From: Debaryomyces hansenii CBS767
Taxonomy: Eukaryota > Ascomycota > Pichiomycetes > Serinales > Debaryomycetaceae
Direction of reading: 5' to 3'
DNA: 64,000 nucleotides
Assembly: GCF_000006445.2 (NCBI RefSeq)
Contig: NC_006047.2
Span: 558,001-622,000 of the forward strand
Below are positions 19,598 to 30,473 of this stretch, piece after piece (position 1 is the first letter of the stretch; the number at the start of each line of letters is the position of its first letter). Made by a program: the position numbers and the translations under genes. Under the pieces are notes generated by a model. It did no database searches and was not told the origin of the DNA. It saw nothing but the letters and a program-made list of their open reading frames with translations.

Positions 19598-20290
19598 TAC
19601 GTTGGAGATTGCATACGACATATCGAGTGGTGATGAATACAAGAGAGATCGAGAAAAGGAGAAAGTACAAAACAAATAGCGAAAGAGAGGCGATTAGTAT
19701 GTTTATAATTTGAGGTTGCATGTCGGACTATAAGACCGTTATTTTTCACTATCATTATTAGGATAGATTCATTTTAAAGTTATTTTAGGCTGTGGCCCAT
19801 TTCAATTGTATGGCACATGTATTTTGATTGGTTTTTTTTTTTTAATTTCACCATACTCAGTGCTGAATATATCGGTAGTGGGGGTTTCCCTGAATAGCCA
19901 TACGATCAAGTAGGTCTATTCAATTGGATTATAACCTCCAATATAGAATGTTATCATATCCATTTTGTATTGTGGTTGTTAGTTTCCTTACCATATTTAT
20001 ATTTTGCCATATTCATAATTTGCCATATTTTTACAACCTTTTTTTTTAAAACAATTTGATCACACAAGCCTACAATGAACTACATAGTCTACAATATACA
20101 TAATTTAAGTCAAATACTGGGTAGTTTTAGTCAAGATGTAGCCTTACATATCGTGTATAACGTCAAGATCTTCTTGTGTCGATTTTGTGTAACTTATCGA
20201 CTGGCCTATAAGGATGAATAAAATTTACTTACCATAAAAAATTCACTGGTACAACTTACAGTCTTTAATATTAAGCAATCTATAAGTAAT
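19598..20290. other. Spacer between the two NDUFB7-like genes
   Basis: 693 bp, strongly AT-rich with T-runs near 19830-19842 and 20039-20048, and an 11-mer TTTGCCATATT present twice between about 20002 and 20030. No coding sequence supported. Confidence 0.45.
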
Positions 20291-20642
20291 ATGACCGTTA
20301 CTGAATTCCCACCACTTCGTATGTATAAACAAGTTATGTACCCAAAAGACAGGACAAGGTTTTCTTGATTTGGGTTGTTTTATTATTTTTCGACATTATA
20401 TTAACATCATCGTAGTTTCTGAAGAAGATTTACAAAAGTATAAGGTTCCATTGCGTTGGAGAGACAGATGTGCCGCTAACTTCGCTCTTTACCACATATG
20501 TCTTAAGAGACAATCTGCCAATTCGTCCGTTGACTGTAAGCACGATAAACACGTTTGGGAAGAGTGTGAAAACTTGGATTTCATAAGAAGACAAAAGGAG
20601 TTAGAACAAGCAAAGGAAAAGAGAAGATCAGAATTACAATAA
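20291..20642 (+). CDS. NDUFB7 (B18) complex I subunit, copy B; exons 20291-20318 and 20416-20642
   Basis: The spliced protein has 84 residues. Exon 1 (MTVTEFPPL plus one base) ends at GTATGT (20319). The intron ends at GTAG (20415) with a variant branch site TATTAAC (20399-20405). Exon 2 reads LSEEDLQKYKVPLRWRDRC, then twin CX9C: C-AANFALYHI-C and C-KHDKHVWEE-C, 11 residues apart. The charged helix ENLDFIRRQKELEQAKEKRR matches the C-terminus of animal NDUFB7 (CEHRDYVMRMKEFERERR). This copy looks more like canonical NDUFB7 than copy A. The exon 2 frame has no suitable ATG without splicing. Confidence 0.85.
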
Positions 20643-21370
20643 GCACGCATTCATTAATGGAAACCGATAGTAATTGCATGGACTTGTCAGGACAGTATGT
20701 TCGTTATTGAAAAAATTAAGATCATTATTATGCCATTAATCTCACCAAACTAGCCCCTCGGCTATAATATACATAAATTCATATCGAGAAGCATACATAA
20801 GCTGTATCATTTCGCCATTTGTTTTATCTTTATGAACTATAAGTCACCATCTTAATCACCTTTTTGTTTATAGTATATCTTAGATATTCATTCATAATAA
20901 AATTATTAGAACTAGCATTACGAGGTAAATAATGTTCATGATTGACTACGTTTCTACATTAGGATGTGTTATATCTAACGACACTACATTATTTAGTTGT
21001 AGAACCTATAATTTATATACCCAAAGCCTTGCTTTAAGCACGTAAAAACTCTAACCCGGAAAGGCTAGATTTGAATTATAAGTACCGACTATTGTCTTGT
21101 TATGTCTCCGCTGTCCACACTTTATACTAATTGAAGAAAGTAATATAAAGCTCTAGCTAATCTTCGGAGTTAATTATAAATACTATCAAAGAAAGAAAAC
21201 TAAAACCTGAAAATTTTATGGGTCTATGGGACCAATATATAGTGAAAATATTTAGTACTGAGTATTACGCGTAGTCACAGTAAATAATATTACGGTAATA
21301 TCTACTATTAAGACTGGCTTAAGAAGGAGCTAATCTAGTATATAATTGCTTAACATATATCATTTACAAT
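20643..21370. other. Intergenic region upstream of CUE5
   Basis: 728 bp of AT-rich sequence; CTGAAAATTTTATG near 21209 resembles an RRPE but is probably incidental. No ORF or RNA gene supported. Confidence 0.4.
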
Positions 21371-22681
21371 ATGACAAAGAAAAACAATAAATCGACAGGA
21401 GATACATTGAATGTTGTCTCTTCAGAACCAATTGATTCAATTGAAGAAACTGGTAAAAATTCGAAAGATTCAGAAGAAATTGAGACTGGAGCTAAGGCTG
21501 AAGCAGACGAAAAGGAAAGCGACGAAACGAATGCTAATGTGACCAAATCGTCGGATATCGAAGAAAAAAGTAAGGATGTGACTGATGTTACCGATAATAA
21601 AGAGCAAAACACCACTGTTGCTGATAAAAAGAGTGAGGCCAACGCCACTGATAAAGAGGATAGTGTAGCAAGTGCTGTTGATAAGAAGGAAGTTGGCGTT
21701 GAAAAGAAAGAATATGCTGCTGACCAAAAGGTAGATGCGAGTGCAAATACTGATGCGGAACAGGGTGGCAAAACTGATAGTAAGGGAACCGAAGCAGAGG
21801 AAGAAGCGCCAGCACCACCTCCAAGACCCGTTTCACCTTTAACACAAATAAAACAGGACTTGAAGGATGCATTCCCCAACGTTGAAGAGAAACTTGTTAC
21901 TGCAGTCTTAATTGCGTCTCAAGGTAACCCAGACCCTGCATTCAATGCGTTGTTATATATCTCTGATCCTTCTGTTGAAGCGGAAATTCCAGAACCGGCG
22001 CCACCAGTGCCAAGTAAGCAAGTGAACAGGCCAAAAAATACTTTGACCGATGATGAGTTATTAGCAAGAAAGTTGCAGAAAGAGTTCGAACTTGAGGACA
22101 AGAGAAGGCGGGCTCAGCATCACGACCGCGAGAGAAGAAGAAGACGCCATCAATCGCAACCAGAAGATTTGGAGGACGACAGTGTCGACGAATTTGGCCA
22201 AATTAAAGAGAGCTTTTCCCAAGGATTCGAAGAAGCTAGAACCACATTAAATGGCTGGGTCAGTGGTATAGCTAAAAAGTTCCAGGAACCAACAGATGAC
22301 GCCATACAATCGAAGGAACCGCAATCGCAAAATCCTAAACTTTTTGGTGCATTAGGTGGATCGTCGTTTACAAAACAGAACAAGAAGAATACGTTTGATG
22401 AAGATCCACGTATTATCTCGAATGATTTACATAGCGAAATTAACTTGAAGGACAACGACGAAGATGAACAAGATGCTCCAACGTTACCTAAACGTCAGAG
22501 GGATCAAGTAAATAAGGAAAAATCAGCTCAGTCAGATAGCTATATGGACTCGAATAAGAAGTGGCAATCTTTGAATTCAGACGTGCCTGTCAATTCAGAT
22601 GCATTTCTAGTTACTGATAGCGAGGATGAAGATACCGGCGTGACAACTTATGATACAAAGAAGACAAAGCAATCGTCTTGA
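21371..22681 (+). CDS. CUE5: CUE-domain ubiquitin-binding autophagy adaptor, CUE5-like
   Basis: A protein of 436 residues; yeast Cue5 has 411. Residues 1-140 are a disordered, very acidic Lys/Glu/Asp/Thr-rich region. A Pro-rich patch (APPPRPVSP) precedes the CUE domain at about 155-200: IKQDLKDAFPNVEEKLVTAV, then LIASQGNPDPAFNALLYISD. The long charged C-terminal half contains the candidate Atg8-interacting motif WQSL at 398-401 (yeast Cue5 uses WQPL), with acidic residues downstream. Cue5 links ubiquitinated aggregates and inactive proteasomes to Atg8. An antisense open frame over the 5' half only reflects the biased codons. Confidence 0.88.
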   Translation: MTKKNNKSTGDTLNVVSSEPIDSIEETGKNSKDSEEIETGAKAEADEKESDETNANVTKSSDIEEKSKDVTDVTDNKEQNTTVADKKSEANATDKEDSVASAVDKKEVGVEKKEYAADQKVDASANTDAEQGGKTDSKGTEAEEEAPAPPPRPVSPLTQIKQDLKDAFPNVEEKLVTAVLIASQGNPDPAFNALLYISDPSVEAEIPEPAPPVPSKQVNRPKNTLTDDELLARKLQKEFELEDKRRRAQHHDRERRRRRHQSQPEDLEDDSVDEFGQIKESFSQGFEEARTTLNGWVSGIAKKFQEPTDDAIQSKEPQSQNPKLFGALGGSSFTKQNKKNTFDEDPRIISNDLHSEINLKDNDEDEQDAPTLPKRQRDQVNKEKSAQSDSYMDSNKKWQSLNSDVPVNSDAFLVTDSEDEDTGVTTYDTKKTKQSS

Positions 22682-23380
<699 letters not shown>

Positions 23381-24089
23381 TATAAAATACAAGAAAATCG
23401 GACGTTTGACACAACACTTGTACACACAGTGGTATCCTGTCAGAAATAAAGATTACCTCATTTTCGTTCTTAGATTCCAAATCCTGATATGAAGATAAAG
23501 CAATCGTCCTGACGGGTAGAGAATGTATCGAACAAATATAATACTACGATTTTAAATAAGGGCCAATTGTAGTAAGTATAAGACCATTAGGGTGCGATAT
23601 AAAAAAAACATTTAAAAGCGAAATAGCCATTTTTATTGTAATTTTTGAATTGAACTATATACATAGGGTAATAGAAAAGAAATACATAAACTGATAATTT
23701 TGATAGACGAAATAAAAAGGCAGTGCTTTGGGAATAAAATAAGTGAAAATAAATCAAACAACAGAACAAAGCCAACCAACAAGCGACAAACAACAAACAA
23801 TAAACAAAACGAACCAACATCAACTGACCAAACCAAATTTCAACGTAAAATCAAAAGCATTATTTAAAAAAGAAGCTACGTAAAGTGCAGCGACCAGATG
23901 AAACGAAACCAGAGTGTGGCTGCAAATACATCAAATAGCAACATCCAAAAAACATCCATGATATCCAATGATATCAGACAATATCCATAAACAAACAATT
24001 CATAAGCAGTAAAACAAACAAGACAAACATTCATAACACAATAACAAAAATCAATTCTATATCTGTTCTCCTCTTAGACGAAAAATAAA
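23381..24089. other. Strand-asymmetric A/C-rich spacer (3' region of the minus-strand gene)
   Basis: From about 23580 to 24080 the plus strand is very poor in T and G and full of ACAAAC/AACAAA units, so the minus strand reads as TTTG/GTTT repeats. Two overlapping minus-strand open frames here (23587-23836) are Phe/Leu/Tyr-rich products of this bias, not genes. It may be a long U/G-rich 3' UTR of the gene ending at 24090. Confidence 0.45.
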
Positions 24090-24800
24090 TTATTTTGAAT
24101 TAAACAAGTTGAGAGTTCTGAACAACAGTTTTTCGTTTGCACAGGCTTCAAAACTCTCCTTACTCACGTTGGTCAAGCCATTGTGGTACTTGGACCAGTC
24201 GATCAATGGGCACCTCAAGATCTTATTTTGCTGGGGCAAGTTCAATTTGTTATCAACCAACTTCGAGAAAAAGTCAATGATTTCTCCCTTATCGGGGGTT
24301 TTGGCGTGGAAATCCAACATCTGCGACAAGTCCACGATTTCCCTTTCAATCTTGCCCTTGTTGGTGTTCAATAGGCGCAACGATGAAGTCAACGCAAGAT
24401 AGTCGCAGTTGGTACCCAACTGGGCCCCTAGAGCCTCATTTTGGACCGTATTCTCGGCCATATCTACAGCCCCATTCACATCGTCATCGTTGTAGTCGTC
24501 ATCGTCGTCTTTCGGCGTTAATAGCGGCGAATTCTCATACTGCTTATTCTGAGACAACTCAAATGTCACCGATTTCGTACGCAGCTTCGTGGGGGATGAA
24601 GACGACAAGTCCGACGGCGATGGTGACCTCTGTTGTTGCGGACGCTTCCTTTCGTCGCCCTCACCCTTGAAATACATGTTTTTGAAATTCATGTTCATCT
24701 TCATCTTCTTGTTATTGTGGTACCCGTCGTTATTGGTTATGTCCTCCAACTCCCCGATCGTTCTCTTACTAACCTTCACTTCCGCCAAACTAGCTGCCAT
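24090..24800 (-). CDS. Unrecognised protein with clustered CDK-type (S/T-P) sites
   Basis: A protein of 236 residues from the ATG at 24798-24800 (MAASLAEVKVSKRTIGELED). The first half is disordered and basic, with several S/T-P sites (RSPSPSD, SSPTKLR, PLLTPKDD) and an acidic run DDDDDYNDDD. The second half is folded and helical: DYLALTSSLRLLNTNKGKIE, then EIVDLSQMLDFHAKTPDKGE, and ends with LRCPLIDWSKYHNGLTNVSK. This layout resembles small G1/S regulators of yeast, but I cannot match it to a named family. A PACE-like GGTGGCAAC lies 252 bp upstream. The CDS is credible because of its length, its ATG and its use of ordinary codons. Confidence 0.72.
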   Translation of the reverse strand: MAASLAEVKVSKRTIGELEDITNNDGYHNNKKMKMNMNFKNMYFKGEGDERKRPQQQRSPSPSDLSSSSPTKLRTKSVTFELSQNKQYENSPLLTPKDDDDDYNDDDVNGAVDMAENTVQNEALGAQLGTNCDYLALTSSLRLLNTNKGKIEREIVDLSQMLDFHAKTPDKGEIIDFFSKLVDNKLNLPQQNKILRCPLIDWSKYHNGLTNVSKESFEACANEKLLFRTLNLFNSK

Positions 24801-25803
24801 ATTCAATTCGATTTTTCAACTATTCTTGTACAGGTCCGGTTTGGGCGCTAACTTCACAGACTCCGTGAAAATTTATGCTAGTTGCTGTTTTAAAAACTTT
24901 CGATAATATACCTGGTAAATGCCAATGAAGGATACCAACAATTGTATTACGTATAGAACCTACTTGTATATTCTTAACGGATATAAGAATATTAACTGAG
25001 AAAGAACAAGTATAGTTTTCAAGATAAGGAAGGTTGTTCTGTATTGGCAAGGGTGGCAACTATAAGTTGTCGAAAAGCCTGATGCGTATCATATTATTAT
25101 GTAATCATTTTACACGACCGGGTAATGGCGGTATTGTCGGCGCGAAAGCTATTGTATTTTTATTATTACTGTAATTGTTATTGCTGTGCTGGGAAGGGAG
25201 TCGAATAGGGGGTGGACGGTTCGAACCCGATGACGTGTCAGGAAGGGATATGCAATACGACATTGGGACATCGTGACACGCGGTTTATGACATTGGACAC
25301 GACTTTGGTGTATGGTAGTACCATTGGGTCAAATGCTTTAGACGCCAACCTAACAGGGTATTCCATTCCAGGGTTTATTCCACCCCGGATATTTATTAGT
25401 AGCGGTAATTAATCTAGTGTAACATACTATTTTACCTTTCTGCATTAGTAGAATCATTTTCTTTAGATGATAATCTGAAGTTAATCTGAAAGAGTTACTT
25501 TGAGTATATATGATTTATGTCTAGGTTTGGAACGCAGTCGTACATCTCGTTCATATATTAACAAGGGGATTAACAGGGGGGAGTATTCAATTCGATACCT
25601 TCAAAAATGATAGGTTTCCATTTTTAACTTGTGGAGAGCGGTTGTCTCATTTTAAGTAGACCTTCCTGAAAGAGAATCTGCCGTGCAACCACCATATTAG
25701 AGGTGCATATATTTAGCATAACATTTAGATTTAGTAGAAGAATGGGAGGAATATGAAATGGAAGACTAAGTAGGACAAATGTTTTACCTACAATGAAGTA
25801 GAT
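24801..25803. other. Intergenic region between two divergent genes
   Basis: 1 kb. Contains GGTGGCAAC (25052-25060, PACE-like) and a GGTTCGAACC palindrome (25218-25227) that mimics a tRNA T-arm, but no cloverleaf can be built around it. The frame at 25212-25412 has no ATG at its boundary and no family match. Confidence 0.45.
25052..25060 (+). promoter_or_regulatory. PACE-like GGTGGCAAC upstream of the minus-strand gene
   Basis: One base different from GGTGGCAAA, in the shared promoter region. Orientation relative to the gene at 24800 is reversed. Weak by itself. Confidence 0.3.
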
Positions 25804-27631
25804 ATGACAGAATATTCCGATGATCTAGTTTCACAGCATCCATTGTATCTTGCAATGTGTAAATGTATTGAGGATGAACTAGAGATGTACGATTATCATG
25901 ATTTTTATCCAGATTGGGAAGTGATGAAAGTTAATTATCGAATTTTAATTCAAGAATTGTTTGGGGTGGAGAGACATGAATTATCGAGTTTTCTTGAAGA
26001 TTTAAGGAGAGATTATAGAAATTTTCTAACAGACTTTAGCAGGGGTTACCTACCACAGGTTAAAAGGTTGTGCAGGCTCATTTTGTCTCTTCCTGTGTGT
26101 GAATATGAAATAGAAAATGATAACAGCTCTTCAAGTAGTGGTAGCAAGGGAAGCTCGAATAATTACACTACGCAATTTCCAGATTTCATATGTGATGATG
26201 GTTACTTAAAAGAATTAGAGAATGACGAGGTTGTTCACACTGTACGAAAGATCTTTAGTCAAACTGAGAATAAGCAGTTGGATAAAACTTTACTAGATTT
26301 TGCTTTCCATGAATATGAACTGATTCCTCGCAAAGGATTATTAGAAGATCCCTATAGACAAGCATTTCTTGGGTATTTGATTCAACCTATATGCTCAATG
26401 TTGAGGGTTGCCTTACATATCGAGACAAAAGTTGAAACTGAACGACCAGCTTTGTGGTATGAGCCGGTACCTGATGGAATTCACTTACAGACTCGAACTG
26501 ACATAGTTGTTAGTAGAGGTAACCTAGTGTATTGTGTCATAGAGACCAAAAAATATCCGTTATTGCCCAAGTATAATGACAATCCGCTGGACGGTATAAT
26601 AAGCCTTTTTTCGAAGCAGAAAGAAATAACGAAACAGCTCATATGTGAGATGCTTTACTTCAAGACTGACAGGGGTATTCTAACAGATTCTTATACTTCT
26701 GTATTGGTGGAATTAGACCTTGATTCTTTTGAACGCAATATCCACAATCTGAGACTTGTAAAAACTGACAATGAGCCAAAGATAATTCCAATCAGGTACA
26801 TGATTCGGGACTGCCATTCAGCCAAACCTACGTTGCGAGAATCCCTATTGTCGTACATTTACAATTCAGTTGAGGCAGATTCGAAAATGGCAATCAAACA
26901 AGAAAGGGTTCAACGATTGGAAGAACATCTAAAACTATCGGGAAAGACATTGATGAAGTCCGTTTCTAGTGATGACAATGATAATCAGTCTGAGGGCTCT
27001 GGAAGTCGGCCAAGTACAAGAGATACCAACGTGGACACGTTGGTATCTATTCCTGAAGGTACAAGAAAAGAGGGAGATGATTTCAGAACACAATTGATTA
27101 AATTAGAATCTATGTACTTCGAGAAGTCCTTACTAGAACTGATTGATGATAGGTTTGTTGTTGCAAAGGTTTATGATCCACGAAACATGAATAGAGATCA
27201 ATACAAAATCTATACTCCTGGACAAGAGAGGCATATACGCTATGAATGGTTCAAGACGGAAAAAGTATGCTATTCAATCTTATCCAAGGACACTGAGTTC
27301 AACAGTAGCTATGTTCGTAAAGGTGTTGGTCAAACTGTGATTACAATGGAAAGGCTGTATATTGCAAAAGGATATTTTAACTTATTCAGATATATTGAGA
27401 GTATCCAGTTGCCGAAGGACCGGGAGACGTATGAGAAAGCCAAGAAGCAATTGGAGATAATTCACCGGAATGGAATCATACACAGAAATATTAAAGAAGG
27501 CAATATCCTCTATTCAAAAGAAGGGCTAGTCTACATCATTGATTTTTGCGCTTGCAAAACCCAAAATCAATACTTATACTAGCGGACTGGAGCAAGACGA
27601 TTTTGATAAGTTAAAAAGCATGTTTCCATGA
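25804..27631 (+). pseudogene. Nuclease-like / kinase-like protein, frameshifted near the C-terminus
   Basis: The frame from ATG 25804 runs 592 codons to TAG at 27580-27582. Residues 1-200 are helical and unassigned. Residues 205-330 include TDIVVS...VIETKK (D233, E247, K249), the spacing of a PD-(D/E)XK nuclease core. Residues 430-592 are a protein-kinase-like domain ending in IIHRNIKEGN and YIIDFCACK. The catalytic Asp of HRD is Asn (562) and the DFG Gly is Cys (582). Just after this, the +1 frame continues in kinase style (TYTSGLEQDDFDKLKSMFP) to TGA at 27629-27631, so an indel in the A/C-rich run near 27556-27566 has probably split the C-terminus. Such kinases form expanded families in this clade. 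Either a pseudokinase or a decaying gene. Confidence 0.65.
27021..27048. repeat. 28-bp perfect inverted repeat inside the kinase-like gene
   Basis: AGATACCAACGTG (27021-27033) and its exact complement CACGTTGGTATCT (27036-27048) are separated by GA. The arms encode the linker between the nuclease-like and kinase-like parts. Confidence 0.9.
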
Positions 27632-28430
27632 TTTGCAATATCCGAAATGAAAATTGAGGGTTTTAATTTTTATAATTGCGGCTAAGAACAAACTAGTGAG
27701 TGAATACTTTCACGATGTCATAGAGTTAACCTAGCCTTTCCAAAGATCAAGTTTGGTATTTATTCAGAATGTCTCTCTTTATGTTTATATTCAATCATTT
27801 CTTTTCAAACAAGAAAAAATATTCTACGGCTAATTAGATTATACTCAACTCAGTGGAATGGCGATAACCCAAGCAAAATTGTTAAACCTATCAAGCTTAA
27901 TCTTACAACCCAGTATGATTTAGTCAACCTAGAATATTAATATTCAATAGTTCAATATATCCCAAATTTCATAATCGTCTGATATTACACTCATCAACAT
28001 TTACAATAAGCTCAGGATTGTATCAGACAAGCGATCTTTTCCTCTATAAAAGTAACTGGATCCCGAATCACCTAACTATGGCTTTGTTGTAAAAGTTTCA
28101 GTCAAAAAATGAGTAGTGGTGTTGGATCATAATCAACTTCTACATGATTTGGGAAACATAACCAAAAGACTTTCAGATATTCTTTGCAGGGGACTCATTA
28201 ACCATTAATAAAGCTACGATGCCTGGGTGAGTGAAAGATCATTGCTGGGTTAGCTCACTTCATAGATGCATTCCAATTGGTCGAATTAGTTCTGTTCTAC
28301 GCATATTTTGCTTGTTTTAAAACGATAGTCAGTTGAACTGTCAAACAAAAATCTAAGACCACGATAGTGCGACACTGAGGAGTTAAATTGGCGGTGTGAA
28401 ACTTAGTATTCATATATTTAATACATCTAT
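27632..28430. other. Intergenic region downstream of the kinase-like gene
   Basis: About 800 bp of AT-rich sequence between the 3' ends of a plus-strand and a minus-strand gene. I see no further kinase remnant, RNA gene or repeat. Confidence 0.4.
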
Positions 28431-29555
28431 TTACATGTTGTCGTTCTTGCCGTTAATTTGATTGGTGGACTTAGGCTTCTTGGAACCCCTCAACGTGTTC
28501 ACATAGTTAGTGGCTCCCTGTACATCCTGCTTCATGTCCTGGGCCTGGATTTTCCACTTGTAGAAAAATCCGTGTTTTGCCCGCAACTCTTTTCTCTTTC
28601 TTTCAACCTCCCTGTTGACCATGCCGACCTGTTCGTCGTAGGGAATACCCGCCTCGGCCTCGGCGATTGTCTCTTTGCCAAACAACAAGTCAAAAACCCG
28701 GCCGTCTGACCAGAAGAACCCTTTTCTGTCGACAAACCAGTTTCTCGACCTGGCACCTGTTTCCTTGAGCACAAAGCAGAACATCGAGTTGTCGGCAGTT
28801 CCGTAGAACCCTTTTCCGGTCCATACCCTGGCTGTATGTTTTCTGGCTATCGAGCTAAGCGGGAGTGTAATCACGGGTGTAGGAGCCCCTGGAAAGAGTG
28901 GATACGACGTAAATTTGATGTGTTCGACTGGGCCTGGTAAATACCACATTCTTCTGATTAACCTGGTGGGGAATTTGGCAAATCCAGTGGCCACCGCCAA
29001 TGCAATCACACCGATCGACGAGTACTTAATAAGCGAAATGAACCATTCTCTCTTTCTGAGTGGCTCGCTAAGCTCCTTCTCGTTTTCTTCGTAGTCTTTG
29101 TTAGCCTGGAAATACGCATATTCCAAGAGAACAAACCCGTATATAGTGAAGACAAGCGAACAGCAGAACGACGCTAGGAAGTATAATCTGTGTGGTTCAG
29201 ATTCGTAGATCAATTCAGGCTTCTGTTTATTCTTCAATATCTGGATCACTTGTCTGAACGAATATTTTGGGCCAACCTGGGGCACTCCTGGTCTAGGCAA
29301 TAACGTAGGAACCGCTTCTTTGCCGAGTGGAAACTTAGGAATACGACTCTTCAAATCATTCTTTTGTTCGGCTTCCCCTGGTATATGGTGCTTCATGTGT
29401 TTCCATTCTCCACTAGTTGGTAGGTCCTTCTTAGGATTAAAGTCTTCTGGTAAATTCGATTTGAACCGTTGGGCTAGCGACAACCCTAGTATATTAACCC
29501 TTGTTTGTCTTAACGTACTGGCTCTAATGCCATATCCTATCCTTGATAATAGCAT
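28431..29555 (-). CDS. Mitochondrial inner-membrane protein, MRX15/TMEM223-like
   Basis: A protein of 374 residues. The N-terminus (MLLSRIGYGIRASTLRQTRV) is an Arg-rich amphipathic presequence. Two transmembrane segments follow: about 128-148 (LYFLASFCCSLVFTIYGFVL) and about 171-192 (SLIKYSSIGVIALAVATGFA). The conserved C-terminal domain includes RRMWYLPGPVEHIKFTSYPL, HTARVWTGKGFYG and FCFVLKETGARSRNWFVDRK. Two membrane spans with a beta-rich tail resemble yeast Mrx15 and human TMEM223, which assist mitoribosome-membrane contact and COX1 translation. I assign the location with confidence but the family name only tentatively. The last 60 residues are a charged tail. Confidence 0.85.
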   Translation of the reverse strand: MLLSRIGYGIRASTLRQTRVNILGLSLAQRFKSNLPEDFNPKKDLPTSGEWKHMKHHIPGEAEQKNDLKSRIPKFPLGKEAVPTLLPRPGVPQVGPKYSFRQVIQILKNKQKPELIYESEPHRLYFLASFCCSLVFTIYGFVLLEYAYFQANKDYEENEKELSEPLRKREWFISLIKYSSIGVIALAVATGFAKFPTRLIRRMWYLPGPVEHIKFTSYPLFPGAPTPVITLPLSSIARKHTARVWTGKGFYGTADNSMFCFVLKETGARSRNWFVDRKGFFWSDGRVFDLLFGKETIAEAEAGIPYDEQVGMVNREVERKRKELRAKHGFFYKWKIQAQDMKQDVQGATNYVNTLRGSKKPKSTNQINGKNDNM

Positions 29556-29845
29556 ATTTTTCTGTAAGAGTTAAATATCAGAGTTGATTAAATCTGGAAA
29601 ATTTTTTGGATCGCTTTTATCATCAGATTCTGCTACACAATTTTTCAACCAAACATAGTGTTCAATTTTTTGTCAACAAATATCATATATATATAGCAAA
29701 AACTACACTTCACATATTATGTAGTCTAGAATTGCAAAAAAGACTTAATACGGCTTATTTACAAGGAATATAGAAGGATTATTCTCTATTATATTATCAT
29801 TCAACCTATACGGTTCTACTATACATACTATACAACATTTGTAGA

Positions 29846-30397
29846 CTACCTACCTTTCCTATTATTCTTAAAGCTGTCGCTTTTCTTCTTCGTAGGCTTG
29901 ATATTGGTTTCCGCTCTCTTCAATTGAACTGGATGCTGTCCAATATACTTTCCGTTCATGTCTTTAAATGCTTGAAAGTAATCGTCCGGGCTTTCAAAAG
30001 CTACAAACCCATATCCCTTGTTTTTTCCTGTTTTGTTATCCATTGGAACCTTTACTTTGCTGAGTGTTTTGTATTTTCCAAACGCATTAGCCAATAACTC
30101 GTCTGTGGCATCAGTACCCAAATTTCCAACAAATAACCGGAAGTGCTTTGGATTCCATTCCAATAGCGACGAGTCTTCCCAGATCTTACCTCCACCTGCT
30201 CTCTTGACCGTCTTCTGTGTTTCGGGCGAAAGATGGCTCGTATTAGATTTTGGTAATACCTTGGTGATGTTTGATGGCTGGTTTAAAATTGCATTATGTA
30301 AATAATTGGCCGGTTGTCTTCCAGCTGCTAAACGACGATCTGATGATTTGGTTGTGTTTAGCTTTGACTTCTGAATACCATTACTATTATTGTTCAT
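29846..30397 (-). CDS. RRM protein of the RBM42 type
   Basis: A protein of 183 residues. The N-terminal 75 residues are Asn/Ser-rich and disordered. The motif GGKIWEDSSLLEWNPKHFRL introduces one RRM at about 90-165, with RNP2 LFVGNL and RNP1 KGYGFVAF. The block before the RRM is the hallmark of RBM42, a U4/U6.U5 tri-snRNP-linked factor in animals and fission yeast. The C-terminus is basic (KPTKKKSDSFKNNRKGR). It is transcribed divergently from RPC25 with a 133-bp shared promoter. A splicing role is inferred from the family. Confidence 0.85.
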   Translation of the reverse strand: MNNNSNGIQKSKLNTTKSSDRRLAAGRQPANYLHNAILNQPSNITKVLPKSNTSHLSPETQKTVKRAGGGKIWEDSSLLEWNPKHFRLFVGNLGTDATDELLANAFGKYKTLSKVKVPMDNKTGKNKGYGFVAFESPDDYFQAFKDMNGKYIGQHPVQLKRAETNIKPTKKKSDSFKNNRKGR

Positions 30398-30473
30398 TAT
30401 TGTTCAAGTGTTCAATATATTGCTCCTAATTTTGCATCTGAGTGTAGATTTAGTGAGTGAGGTACTGAAATTC

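Noticed and set aside
21364..21879. Minus-strand frame of 171 codons, Ser/Phe/Leu-rich, over the CUE5 5' half
   Set aside because: It is the antisense image of a Lys/Glu/Asp/Thr-rich disordered coding region.
23587..23836. Two overlapping minus-strand frames rich in Phe, Leu and Tyr
   Set aside because: They are produced by the strand-asymmetric A/C-rich tract and have no start or domain support.
25218..25227. GGTTCGAACC, resembling a tRNA T-arm
   Set aside because: No acceptor, anticodon or D-arm can be paired around it; it is a plain palindrome.
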